In this document: positions 1 through 6,182 of the stretch, piece by piece
Layout of the letters: each line of letters begins with the position of its first letter
Position numbering within the stretch: the first letter of the stretch is position 1
Assembly (NCBI GenBank): GCA_001067655.1
Contig: JUNU01000173.1
Span: 1 to 10,334 of the forward strand
DNA from: Neisseria lactamica
Lineage (GTDB): Bacteria > Pseudomonadota > Gammaproteobacteria > Burkholderiales > Neisseriaceae
Length of the DNA stretch: 10,334 bases
Reading direction: 5' to 3'
Notes under the pieces: model-generated
Databases searched by the model: none
What the model was told of the DNA's origin: nothing
The model's input: the letters and a program-made list of their open reading frames with translations, nothing else
Position numbers and translations under genes: made by a program

Positions 1-36
1 ACTGATACACTAGTGTTGCACTTGAAATCCGAATCC

Positions 37-67
37 AAAGTCGTCTGAAATTTTTCAGACGACCTTT
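37..67 (-). terminator. DUS inverted-repeat hairpin downstream of the M23 peptidase gene
   Basis: An 11-bp arm at 40-50 pairs with 53-63; the inner pairs must open to leave a loop. The right arm is a full AGGTCGTCTGAA uptake sequence on the minus strand (54-65); the left arm differs from it at one base. Read on the minus strand, the hairpin starts about 16 bases past the peptidase stop codon and is followed by a short T-rich stretch, so it can act as an intrinsic terminator. Paired DUS serving as terminators are well known in Neisseria; termination here is inferred. Confidence 0.75.
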
Positions 68-82
68 GTTCAGACAATCCTA

Positions 83-1405
83 TCAGTCCAACTGTGCAAC
101 CGATACCGGCAAACCGCGTATTGCGGCAAGCATGGTATTGGCAGTTTTCTGCTGTTGGCGGAACGCTGCCATATTGGTAGGCGTCAGTTTCGGAGTCGGC
201 AATGCAACTGTCGTCGGATTGACCGGCTGACCGTTCACGCGTGCTTCGTAGTGGAGGTGCGGGCCGGTCGAGCGTCCGCTTGTACCGACGAAGCCAATCA
301 CTTCGCCTGCCCGGACATTACCTTCCGCCGGAGTAAATGCACTCATGTGGCCATAAAGTGTCTCGACGCCATTAGAGTGTCTAATCATGACGGTATTACC
401 ATAACCGCCTTTCCAGCCTTTGAAGGTAATCACACCGTCGGCAGAGGCTTTAATCGGTGTGCCTGTTGGTGCGGCATAGTCAATACCTGTATGCATACGG
501 ACGGTATGCAAGACGGGGTGAACTCGGTAGCCGAACGGCGAGGAAATACGGGTATAGACAACCGGCTCAATGTTGAATCCCTCTTTTTGCTGGAGGGATT
601 TACCGTTTTGATCATAATAGCTGCCGCTCTCTTCGTCGCCTTTGCCTTGGCTGTAATAATAAGCTTGATAAGTTTTTCCGCCTTTGACAATCTCAGCCGC
701 CAGAATATCGCCGGTACCCATTTGCTGGCCGCGGAAATACATATTGTTGTACAGAAGACGCACGACATCGCCTTCCTGCAATTCTTCCAAGCTCAGTACG
801 TCAGAGAAAATTTCGCTGAGTGATTCGCGGATTTCGACAGGTATTTCGGCCTGTGCCATCGCGCCGCGTGCGGAAGTTCGCACAACAATAGAGCGCAAAG
901 TCGGCATGACTTTCATGTCTACTTCAGAAGTAGACAACTGCCATTTGCCTTTGACTTTTTCCAGCGCGACAAGGTTTCGCTCCAACTCTTCATCGGTAAA
1001 GAATTGCACATCGGTTACCTGACCTGATGAATCGACACGGATGTTGACGGATTGGTTGGCGCGCAAATGCTGCATATTTTGATCTGCGCTGTTTTTCGCC
1101 ATGATTTGTTTGATGTCGGTCTGCGCCACGCCCATACGCGCCAAAACGTCCGCAAGGGAGTCGCCCTGTTGGACAACTTCCTGCGCCCAATAGCTAGACT
1201 GGAAATTGTTGGTTTCAACATAAACGGCGGGCAATTCCTCGGAAATCCGCTCCAACGCAATGCCTTGAGGATTGGAAACCGGCTCAGTGACCGCATAGGC
1301 AGTCATTACTCCTGATACAGGCAGCAGGATGCCCAACAATGACCAACGTACGGGTTTGTTGTGCCAGAAACGGCGCATGAATGAAAATCGAGTTGTTTTA
1401 GTCAC
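83..1405 (-). CDS. mpg: M23-family peptidoglycan DD-metalloendopeptidase (Mpg-like)
   Basis: A 440-residue zinc peptidase expected to cut peptidoglycan peptide cross-links or stems in the periplasm. Residues 20-39 form a single N-terminal hydrophobic segment after a basic stretch, either a signal peptide or a membrane anchor. Residues 73-125 resemble a LysM/OapA-like module (GDSLADVL). The C-terminal M23 domain spans about 285-400. It has the zinc ligands H305 and D309 (HTGID) and H385 of HLH, and the likely catalytic histidines H353 (YGH) and H383, so the site is intact. From memory, the middle and C-terminal parts closely match NMB0315 of N. meningitidis and NGO1686 (Mpg) of N. gonorrhoeae, which has carboxypeptidase and endopeptidase activity and affects piliation and oxidant survival. 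The start is GTG: an AAGGA ribosome site lies about seven bases upstream, an in-frame TAA sits two codons before it, and the next in-frame ATG is codon 10 with no ribosome site. An ATG four bases upstream is out of frame. Confidence 0.9.
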   Translation of the reverse strand: MTKTTRFSFMRRFWHNKPVRWSLLGILLPVSGVMTAYAVTEPVSNPQGIALERISEELPAVYVETNNFQSSYWAQEVVQQGDSLADVLARMGVAQTDIKQIMAKNSADQNMQHLRANQSVNIRVDSSGQVTDVQFFTDEELERNLVALEKVKGKWQLSTSEVDMKVMPTLRSIVVRTSARGAMAQAEIPVEIRESLSEIFSDVLSLEELQEGDVVRLLYNNMYFRGQQMGTGDILAAEIVKGGKTYQAYYYSQGKGDEESGSYYDQNGKSLQQKEGFNIEPVVYTRISSPFGYRVHPVLHTVRMHTGIDYAAPTGTPIKASADGVITFKGWKGGYGNTVMIRHSNGVETLYGHMSAFTPAEGNVRAGEVIGFVGTSGRSTGPHLHYEARVNGQPVNPTTVALPTPKLTPTNMAAFRQQQKTANTMLAAIRGLPVSVAQLD

Positions 1406-1464
1406 GCATTATCCTTCAATGTGGTAATAATCACTCTACTACCGCATTTCTTATGTCATTTGAA

Positions 1465-1494
1465 ATTATTGAGTTTAATTGTTTATCTTATCAA
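1465..1494 (-). promoter_or_regulatory. candidate sigma-70 promoter for the M23 peptidase gene
   Basis: On the minus strand the -35 box is TTGATA (1494-1489, 5 of 6 consensus bases) and the -10 box is AATAAT (1470-1465, 5 of 6), with an 18-bp spacer. Transcription would start near 1458, giving a leader of about 50 bases that contains the AAGGA ribosome site before the GTG start. Consensus match only. Confidence 0.5.
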
Positions 1495-1703
1495 CCGCGC
1501 TTACGGTCTCTCCCAGACAATATATATACCAAGTGAATAAAATAAACAATCAAATTTACTCAGAACCGAGCATGATTATCGGGGCTATTCTTTTGATTTA
1601 CACCCCTTTTTTCTGAAATTTACGAGAACTTGATTATAACATATGCACACTTCCAACTCAAAAACGCCATCCATCATCCGACCTGATAATGACATTGGTT
1701 ATT

Positions 1704-1733
1704 TTGAGTATGTTGTATTTTCTCGCGTAAAAT
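1704..1733 (+). promoter_or_regulatory. candidate sigma-70 promoter for the RpfE-like gene
   Basis: The -35 box is TTGAGT (1704-1709, 4 of 6) and the -10 box is TAAAAT (1728-1733, 5 of 6), separated by 18 bp. The inferred start near 1740 leaves a leader of only about 20 bases, which has no clear Shine-Dalgarno sequence before the ATG at 1760. Consensus match only. Confidence 0.4.
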
Positions 1734-1759
1734 AAGCTTTTTCCGTTCTGACCACCGCC

Positions 1760-2740
1760 ATGAATCTGACGCTTGCCCTCCCTTCTCTCAACCGTCAAAA
1801 AGATGAGACACTTCCTCCTCTCCCGCTTCCTGCGTTTAACCAAATCTTGCGATATGGGTTATTACATAAACAAGAAATGGAGCCGTCTGATTTTTATCGC
1901 CGATATTTATGGAAGGGAAGCTTGTTGGCGCAAGTCAAAGAGCTGATGGGGATTTCACCGCATCAGGCGGCTGCGTTTGCCAGCCCGATATGGCAGCAAA
2001 TGGGATTGCACCAAGTCAGCGTAGTCAACGGCGAACATCTGCACATCACTCAAGAAGAAGCGGCCCAATTATGCTTGGAACTGTCTGAGTTTTACAGCAA
2101 AGAGGGTTGGCATTTTCTGCCTGTCCGTCCCGATTTGTGGCTGATTACTTTGCCATCGGAAAGCGATTGGGGGATTGCTCCGGTCTTGGATATCTACGGG
2201 CAAATCGGATCGGCTGACCAAGCGAATGGAAAAGACGCCTTGCAATGGCTGGGAATGCAGACTGAAATTCAAATGTGGCTGCATCAACACCCGCTCAACA
2301 CGATCCGCACTCAAAACGATATCCCTACCATCAACGGTCTTTGGCTGTGGCAAGATTTGACGGGGCTGCGTTCTGCGGACTTAATCGCTTCCGACAGCAT
2401 CTGGGCGCAATTTTCAGACGACCTCCGCTTGGATGCGCCTTATGATTTTCAGGCTTGGCTGGATGCGGTTGATGAATCAAGCATTCACCCCGCCAACCCT
2501 GTTATCTTTCTAGACGACTTGGCGATTACGGAACAAACGGGCGATATTCAGACATACCAAGAGATTTTAGAAAGTTGGGAAGCCCGCTGGTTTGCCCCGC
2601 TTTGGCAGGCAGTTTCACAAGGTCGTCTGAAAAAACTGACCATCAGCACTGACGGAGAAAACGGCGGCACTTTACACATCACGCCGTTTTCAAAATGGAA
2701 ATTCTGGCAATCAAAAAAAATATTTGCCGGCAGATGGTGA
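1760..2740 (+). CDS. conserved hypothetical protein, RpfE/'phosphoglycerate mutase'-like family
   Basis: A 326-residue protein, apparently cytoplasmic: no signal peptide or membrane segment, many Trp residues. The clearest family mark is residues 171-198: a QMWLHQHPLN stretch, then a short gap, then INGLWLWQ. I recall this pattern from a betaproteobacterial family labelled RpfE or, misleadingly, cofactor-independent phosphoglycerate mutase. I see no phosphoglycerate mutase active-site motif, so that enzyme name should not be used. Residues 119-130 (FLPVRPDLWLIT) also fit that family. The start is the first ATG in the frame; it lacks a good ribosome site. Two full DUS lie in the coding region (2413-2424 and 2620-2631), translated as part of FSDDL and GRLKK. 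An A8 run near the end (2713-2720) is in frame. ribF follows 91 bases later and probably has its own promoter. Confidence 0.8.
   Translation: MNLTLALPSLNRQKDETLPPLPLPAFNQILRYGLLHKQEMEPSDFYRRYLWKGSLLAQVKELMGISPHQAAAFASPIWQQMGLHQVSVVNGEHLHITQEEAAQLCLELSEFYSKEGWHFLPVRPDLWLITLPSESDWGIAPVLDIYGQIGSADQANGKDALQWLGMQTEIQMWLHQHPLNTIRTQNDIPTINGLWLWQDLTGLRSADLIASDSIWAQFSDDLRLDAPYDFQAWLDAVDESSIHPANPVIFLDDLAITEQTGDIQTYQEILESWEARWFAPLWQAVSQGRLKKLTISTDGENGGTLHITPFSKWKFWQSKKIFAGRW
2413..2424 (-). repeat. DNA uptake sequence inside the RpfE-like gene
   Basis: An exact minus-strand match to the mucosa-dialect 12-mer AGGTCGTCTGAA. It stands alone, not in a hairpin, within codons for FSDDL. Confidence 0.85.
2620..2631 (+). 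repeat. DNA uptake sequence inside the RpfE-like gene
   Basis: An exact plus-strand AGGTCGTCTGAA within codons for GRLKK. It lies about 200 bp from the opposite-strand copy at 2413, too far for a transcription terminator. Confidence 0.85.
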
Positions 2741-2769
2741 TGCGTCTGCACCACCGTTTAGCCGCCCTG

Positions 2770-2798
2770 TTTATAGAAACACCAATAACGTTTACAAT
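2770..2798 (+). promoter_or_regulatory. candidate sigma-70 promoter for ribF
   Basis: The -35 box is TTTATA (2770-2775, 4 of 6) and the -10 box is TACAAT (2793-2798, 5 of 6), with an optimal 17-bp spacer. The start would be near 2805, about 27 bases before the ribF ATG. Consensus match only; cotranscription from the upstream gene is also possible because no terminator lies between them. Confidence 0.4.
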
Positions 2799-2831
2799 AC
2801 GCGACTATTCCACTACTCGCACCAACCGCCC

Positions 2832-3764
2832 ATGAAAATCCGACTCGGTCAGCACAATGCACCTGATTTTCCGCAAGGAGCGGCCGTCACCATCGGTAAT
2901 TTCGACGGCGTACACCTCGGTCACAAACACATTCTGCAAAAACTCAAAAACGAAGCCGATTCGCGCAACCTTCCCGTTATCGTCGTCATTTTCGAGCCTC
3001 AACCCAAAGAATTTTTCTCCCGAAAAGCAGGCTTTACGCCCCCATGCCGCATCGCCCCCTTGCGCACCAAACTCGAGCTGCTGCGCGATACCGGCTGCAT
3101 CGACGCCGTATGGGTGTTACGTTTCAGTCAAGACTTCGCCAACATGAGCGCACAGGATTTCATCGACAAACTGCTGCGCCAAACACTCAACACACGCTAC
3201 CTGCTCATAGGCGATGATTTCCGCTTCGGCGCCGGACGCGAAGGCTGTTTCGACTTATTAAAGCAGCAAAGCGATATACAAACCGAGCGTACACCTTCCG
3301 TCATCGTCGAAGACATCCGCACCAGCAGCACAGCCGTGCGCAACGCCTTGACAGACGGCAACTTGGCGTACGCAAAAAAGCTTTTGGGTCACGATTATGT
3401 TTTGAGCGGCAAAGTCAAACACGGCAAAAAACTCGGCAGAACCATCAACGCTCCTACCGCCAACATCCAACTTCCGCCCCACCGCTATCCCCTGCGCGGC
3501 GTATTCGTCGTCGAAGCGGACGGCGCATTCGGCACACGGCGCGGCGTTGCCAGCTTCGGTCTCAACCCGACCGTCAGCAACAACAATTCGCAAAAACTCG
3601 AAGTCCATTTATTCGATTTCGACGGCAATCTCTACGGTCAACGTTTGAAAGTGCGCTTCCTACACAAGCTGCGTGACGAACAAAAATTCAGCGATATCAA
3701 AACATTAAAACGTCAAATCGAACAAGACATAGAAGACGCAAAGAAATGGCAGCAAACGTATTGA
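2832..3764 (+). CDS. ribF: bifunctional riboflavin kinase / FAD synthetase
   Basis: A 310-residue cytoplasmic enzyme that phosphorylates riboflavin to FMN and adenylates FMN to FAD. The length fits bacterial RibF. The N-terminal FAD synthetase domain (about 1-185) shows GNFDGVHLGH (22-31), a nucleotidyltransferase HxGH-like motif; LIGDDFRFGAGREG (125-138); and RTSSTAVRNAL (163-173), corresponding to the ISSTxIR motif. The C-terminal riboflavin kinase domain starts at about 190 with GRTINAPTANI (202-212); E257 in LEVHLFDFDG sits where the kinase catalytic glutamate is expected. I chose the ATG at 2832: it is where RibF family proteins begin, and the in-frame upstream extension to 2724 would add 36 unrelated residues overlapping the previous gene. 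No strong Shine-Dalgarno sequence is visible. A DUS hairpin terminator follows 31 bases after the stop. Confidence 0.95.
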   Translation: MKIRLGQHNAPDFPQGAAVTIGNFDGVHLGHKHILQKLKNEADSRNLPVIVVIFEPQPKEFFSRKAGFTPPCRIAPLRTKLELLRDTGCIDAVWVLRFSQDFANMSAQDFIDKLLRQTLNTRYLLIGDDFRFGAGREGCFDLLKQQSDIQTERTPSVIVEDIRTSSTAVRNALTDGNLAYAKKLLGHDYVLSGKVKHGKKLGRTINAPTANIQLPPHRYPLRGVFVVEADGAFGTRRGVASFGLNPTVSNNNSQKLEVHLFDFDGNLYGQRLKVRFLHKLRDEQKFSDIKTLKRQIEQDIEDAKKWQQTY

Positions 3765-3795
3765 AAATATAGCCACAACCACCAGATACGAATTG

Positions 3796-3833
3796 AAAAA
3801 GGTCGTCTGAAAATCTTTTCAGACGACCTTTTT
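3796..3833. terminator. bidirectional DUS hairpin terminator between convergent genes
   Basis: A perfect 18-bp inverted repeat (3796-3813 against 3816-3833) with full AGGTCGTCTGAA copies on both strands at 3800-3811 and 3818-3829. It has an A-tract on one side and a T-tract on the other, so it can terminate ribF on the plus strand and the small exported-protein gene on the minus strand. The symmetry is seen directly; function is inferred. Confidence 0.85.
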
Positions 3834-3954
3834 CCTAAGATGCAGACATCTGCCTGCGAGATTTCTAATGGCCTAAATTCAAAAAGGACGACAACCGTCA
3901 AAACGGTGCGCGGGGAACAGAATCCCTCTTTTAATTCAGTCCACTATATCCTAC

Positions 3955-4239
3955 TTATTTAACAGCAGGAGCCTGTTCTTGAGCAGCGGCAGGTGCAGTT
4001 TCGGTAGTAGTTTTACCTTGACCGGTCAGCGGGCTGGCAGCTTCGGCTTCCGGTGCAGCAGTTTCAGCAGCTTTGTCGGTTTTCAGGTCGTTGGCTTGTT
4101 TTTTAGCTTTGTTGGCTTTTTTGTGAACGTGTTCTGCTTTAGCGGCTTTGCCGGAAGCAGGTTGGGCCATAGCCACAGGAGCAGCGATCAGGCCGGCAGA
4201 AACAAGAACGAGGGAGGTTAATTTAGACAATGTTTTCAT
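3955..4239 (-). CDS. small exported Lys/Ala-rich protein, function unknown
   Basis: A 94-residue precursor. Residues 1-25 are a textbook Sec signal peptide: MKTLSK, a hydrophobic core, then AMA with predicted cleavage before Q26. The predicted mature part (26-94, 69 residues) is low-complexity. Its first half is rich in Lys and Ala (residues 31-48 include KAAKAEHVHKKANKAKK). Its second half is rich in Ala, Glu, Thr and Pro. It contains no Cys, Arg, Phe, Tyr, Trp, Ile or Met, so it is probably a disordered periplasmic protein. The bias resembles acid-shock (Asr-type) proteins, but I cannot claim homology. Start choice: the ATG at 4239 has AAGGA about nine bases upstream and begins the signal peptide; an upstream in-frame ATG at 4293 would add 18 residues before it. 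The gene is convergent with ribF and shares its terminator. Confidence 0.8.
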   Translation of the reverse strand: MKTLSKLTSLVLVSAGLIAAPVAMAQPASGKAAKAEHVHKKANKAKKQANDLKTDKAAETAAPEAEAASPLTGQGKTTTETAPAAAQEQAPAVK

Positions 4240-4312
4240 GTGTAATATCCTTTCGGGAAATTTGTCTGATAAAATCATTCCGTCAAATGCCAAATGGCAA
4301 TTTGCGTAAAGA

Positions 4313-4339
4313 CAATCGCATAACTGCTTGGTGCGATTG
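4313..4339 (-). repeat. perfect 8-bp inverted repeat at the predicted mRNA 5' end
   Basis: CAATCGCA (4313-4320) and TGCGATTG (4332-4339) are exact inverted copies around an 11-base loop. If the minus-strand -10 box at 4352-4347 is real, transcription of the small exported-protein gene starts near 4340 and this stem forms the first bases of its mRNA, where it could shield the 5' end. It could instead be an operator for a dimeric regulator. The repeat is seen; the roles are inferred. Confidence 0.5.
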
Positions 4340-4346
4340 AGTTTTT

Positions 4347-4377
4347 ATTGTAACGGTTTGTTTGTAAACCGAAGTCA
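4347..4377 (-). promoter_or_regulatory. candidate promoter for the small exported-protein gene
   Basis: A -10 box TACAAT lies on the minus strand at 4352-4347 (5 of 6). The -35 region is weak: TGACTT at 4377-4372 with a 19-bp spacer. The 13 bases CCGTTACAATAAA around this -10 box recur exactly at 7543-7555, just upstream of another gene. The leader would be about 100 bases. Confidence 0.3.
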
Positions 4378-4393
4378 GCTCGAGCGAAATTGA

Positions 4394-4438
4394 AATAAAG
4401 TTTCAAAAGGAGGGTTAACCCCCTTGTCCTGCTTTATT
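4394..4438. repeat. nested inverted repeat between divergent genes
   Basis: The outer arms AATAAAG (4394-4400) and CTTTATT (4432-4438) are exact inverted copies. Inside them AAGG-A-GGG (4407-4414) pairs with CCCCCTT (4419-4425) around a TTAA loop, with one bulged A. The structure sits between the divergent small exported-protein gene and the permease gene. It does not match a Correia end or a DUS. It could be an operator region or a remnant of a small repeat. Confidence 0.4.
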
Positions 4439-4479
4439 AATCGTACCTCATAACTTGATTGTTTAAATTTATATATTTC

Positions 4480-5553
4480 ATGGCATTACATCCGATGATT
4501 TTCGAACACTCCCGATTCCGCAATGCATCCTACATCCTGATGGGGCTTGCCCTGTTTGTGGTGCTGTATTTCCACTTTTTGCCCCTTTTACTCGCCGTTA
4601 TCCTGACCTACGTCTTCATCACCAAGACCAACGGCCTGATTCTTTGGCTGCGCCGCCGTACGCTCGCGCGCAATACGTTTCTGCACAAATCGCTCAACGC
4701 GCACAATATCAACCTGATTTCGACCACGCTGACCATAGGCATCGTATTGACGGTTATCCTATTGATGTCGCTAGGGATTTACCACCTGATTCACGGCGGG
4801 CATATCACCGTGATGCTGACCAAGCTGGCGGCGATTTTGGAAGACACGAAAAACAGCAGCAGCCTGCCGCAGTCGGTTTTGAACATGCTGCCCAACAATA
4901 CCGCCGAAATCAAAGCCTATGCGGTCAAATTGATTGAAGAATACAGCGCCGCGCTGACGCGCATCAGCAAAAACAGCTTCACCTCGTTCGTGTACATCCT
5001 TATCGGCATCATCATCGGCGCGATGCTCAGTTTCCACCGCCTCAACATGCGCAAAAACCGCCGCAAAATGCCACCCTTCAAGGCAGAACTGGTGCGGCGG
5101 ATTGTGAACTTCGAAACCAGCTTCGAGCGCGTGTTTCTGGCGCAGGTCAAAATCTCGCTGATCGATACCGCACTGACGGGCGTGTACCTTTATCTAATCC
5201 TGCCGCTTTTCGGCGTGGAGTTGCCGTTTAAACTAACCGTGTTAGTCATCGCCTTCATCGTCGGGCTGATTCCCGTCGCGGGCAACCTGATTTCCAACAC
5301 CATCATTATCATCTTGAGCCTCGGCGCGTCTTTATATGTGGCGGTCGCTTCGCTGGTGTTCCTAGTCGTCATCCACAAGCTCGAATATTTCCTGAACGCG
5401 AAAATCATCGGCTCGGAAATCGAATCAAGCGCGTGGGAATTGCTGGTGGCGATGGTCGTGTTCGAACGGATTTTCGGCGTCGGCGGCATCATCGTCGCAC
5501 CGGTTTATTATGCGTATCTGAAGAATGAGTTGAAACAGCAGAAGCTGATTTGA
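4480..5553 (+). CDS. AI-2E transporter family (UPF0118/PerM-like) membrane permease
   Basis: A 357-residue inner-membrane protein. Hydrophobic segments lie at about 17-47 (probably two helices), 79-103, 167-186, 224-243, 250-268, 271-299 and 320-346. A soluble stretch at 104-165 before the central helices and a charged loop at 186-215 fit the family plan. Family marks are FIVGLIPVAGNLISN (259-273) and the stretch LNAKIIGSEIE (305-315). Members have been linked to autoinducer-2 export, sodium/proton exchange or other small-solute export, so the substrate cannot be read from sequence. Start: ATG at 4480 is the first ATG; a TTG at 4459 would add seven residues and an ATG at 4495 would remove five. 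None has a good Shine-Dalgarno sequence, so the start is uncertain. A DUS terminator follows 20 bases after the stop. Confidence 0.88.
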   Translation: MALHPMIFEHSRFRNASYILMGLALFVVLYFHFLPLLLAVILTYVFITKTNGLILWLRRRTLARNTFLHKSLNAHNINLISTTLTIGIVLTVILLMSLGIYHLIHGGHITVMLTKLAAILEDTKNSSSLPQSVLNMLPNNTAEIKAYAVKLIEEYSAALTRISKNSFTSFVYILIGIIIGAMLSFHRLNMRKNRRKMPPFKAELVRRIVNFETSFERVFLAQVKISLIDTALTGVYLYLILPLFGVELPFKLTVLVIAFIVGLIPVAGNLISNTIIIILSLGASLYVAVASLVFLVVIHKLEYFLNAKIIGSEIESSAWELLVAMVVFERIFGVGGIIVAPVYYAYLKNELKQQKLI

Positions 5554-5573
5554 GTGTTGACGCGGTAATATGG

Positions 5574-5608
5574 AAAGGTCGTCTGAAATCTATTTTCAGA
5601 CGACCTTT
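5574..5608 (+). terminator. DUS hairpin terminator of the permease gene
   Basis: A perfect 15-bp stem (5574-5588 with 5594-5608) and a 5-base loop, followed by T residues. Both arms hold a full AGGTCGTCTGAA (5576-5587 plus strand, 5595-5606 minus strand). Confidence 0.85.
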
Positions 5609-5621
5609 TGATTTGTTTTTC

Positions 5622-5837
5622 ATAGGATTCTCGCGGGCAAAGCCCACGCTACGTTTATCCCACAAACCAACACAACAACTCCCGCCAAGGGTTTCCCCAA
5701 CTTTGGATGCTTTATGGCGTAGCGTGGGCTTTGCCCACGAATCCTATCGTATTGAGGCAATAATGGATTTAAAGTATCGGAATACTAAAGAGGTCGTCTG
5801 AAAAGCTCGGAATAAGTTTTTTTCAGACGACCTCTTT
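5622..5837. repeat. composite MITE-like repeat, copy A
   Basis: The unit has a left terminal inverted repeat at 5622-5653, a 64-bp core, and a right one at 5718-5747; the arms match over about 30 bp apart from a 2-base insertion and one substitution. Each arm also contains its own hairpin: the right one reads CGTGGGC-TTT-GCCCACG (5723-5739). A tail at 5748-5786 leads into an 18-bp perfect DUS hairpin (5787-5804 with 5820-5837, 15-base loop). The whole unit recurs at 5969-6181. Short reading frames across it (for example one ending near 5801) appear to be by-products of the repeat. It looks like a non-autonomous mobile or REP/BIME-type element; no transposase is present. Confidence 0.75.
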
Positions 5838-5849
5838 CCGTTACAGCAA

Positions 5850-5968
5850 TCTGATCCCGTCCCCCGTCCTGCGGGGGAAGGTTAGGATGGGGGTGGCTTG
5901 CAGATATACAGCATAAGGGGCAAGAGCCCCCTCTCCCCAACTCTCTCCCGCCGGACGGGAGAAGGGGC
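5850..5968. repeat. inverted pair of REP-like hairpins between the two repeat copies
   Basis: Two GC-rich hairpins face each other. The first is a 7-bp stem, 5860-5866 with 5872-5878, loop TCCTG. The second is a 7-bp stem, 5944-5950 with 5956-5962, loop CCGGA. Reading the first on the minus strand and the second on the plus strand gives similar layouts: a C-rich run, then a CCCGC-x-GGACGGG hairpin. This is like a bacterial interspersed (BIME) pair. Similar C-rich intergenic hairpin repeats are widespread in proteobacteria; assignment to a REP family is inferred. Confidence 0.55.
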
Positions 5969-6181
5969 AGATTCTCGTAGGCAAAGCCCACGCTACGATT
6001 GTTATCCCACAAACCAACACAACAACTCCCGCTAAGGGTCTCCCCCAACTTTGGATGCTTTCGACGGCGTAGCGTGGGCTTTGCCCACGAATCCTATCGT
6101 ATCGAGGCGATAATGGATTTAGAGTATCGGAATGCAACGAGGTCGCCTGAAAAGCTCGAAACAAAGATTTCAGACGACCTC
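5969..6181. repeat. composite MITE-like repeat, copy B
   Basis: A second copy, in the same orientation as copy A. Its left terminal repeat is 5969-5997, its core about 70 bp, its right one 6068-6097, and the tail runs from 6098. The right arm is identical to that of copy A over 30 bp; the left arm has lost its outermost bases. The DUS hairpin is 6139-6153 with 6168-6181; its left arm carries a one-base variant, AGGTCGCCTGAA, while the right arm is a perfect DUS. A candidate promoter for the next gene begins directly after it. The core differs from copy A by scattered substitutions and small indels, so the duplication is not brand new. Confidence 0.75.
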
Positions 6182-6182
6182 C

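Larger units (their letters stand above)
1406..1759. other. divergent intergenic spacer, 354 bp, AT-rich
   Basis: This spacer lies between the divergent peptidase and RpfE-like genes. It is clearly more AT-rich than the flanking genes, has no credible reading frame, and contains no DUS. I see one candidate promoter facing each way (listed separately) and no strong inverted repeat or RNA gene. A TATAAC at 1635-1640 is a further possible -10 box for the plus strand but lacks a good -35 box. Confidence 0.6.

Noticed and set aside
155..823. 222-codon plus-strand frame antisense to the M23 peptidase gene
   Set aside because: It is a shadow of a gene with clear M23 catalytic motifs on the other strand; no family features or start signal of its own.
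1635..1640. TATAAC as the main -10 box of the RpfE-like gene
   Set aside because: No acceptable -35 box at the right distance; the site at 1704-1733 fits better and is nearer the gene.
2713..2720. A8 homopolymer in the RpfE-like gene, and a T7 run at 5817-5823, as phase-variation tracts
   Set aside because: They are short, A/T only, and either near the 3' end of a gene or in a hairpin loop. No long G/C tract or tetranucleotide repeat typical of neisserial phase variation is present.
5550..6164. Several short open frames on both strands through the repeat region, with texts such as SVGFAHESYRIEAIMDL, repeated in both copies
   Set aside because: They are translations of the repeat units and hairpins. 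They lack ribosome sites and run through DUS terminators; the two copies drift at the nucleotide level without codon-like bias.
5622..6181. CRISPR-like array
   Set aside because: Only two repeats, each more than 200 bp with internal inverted repeats, and no regular spacers.
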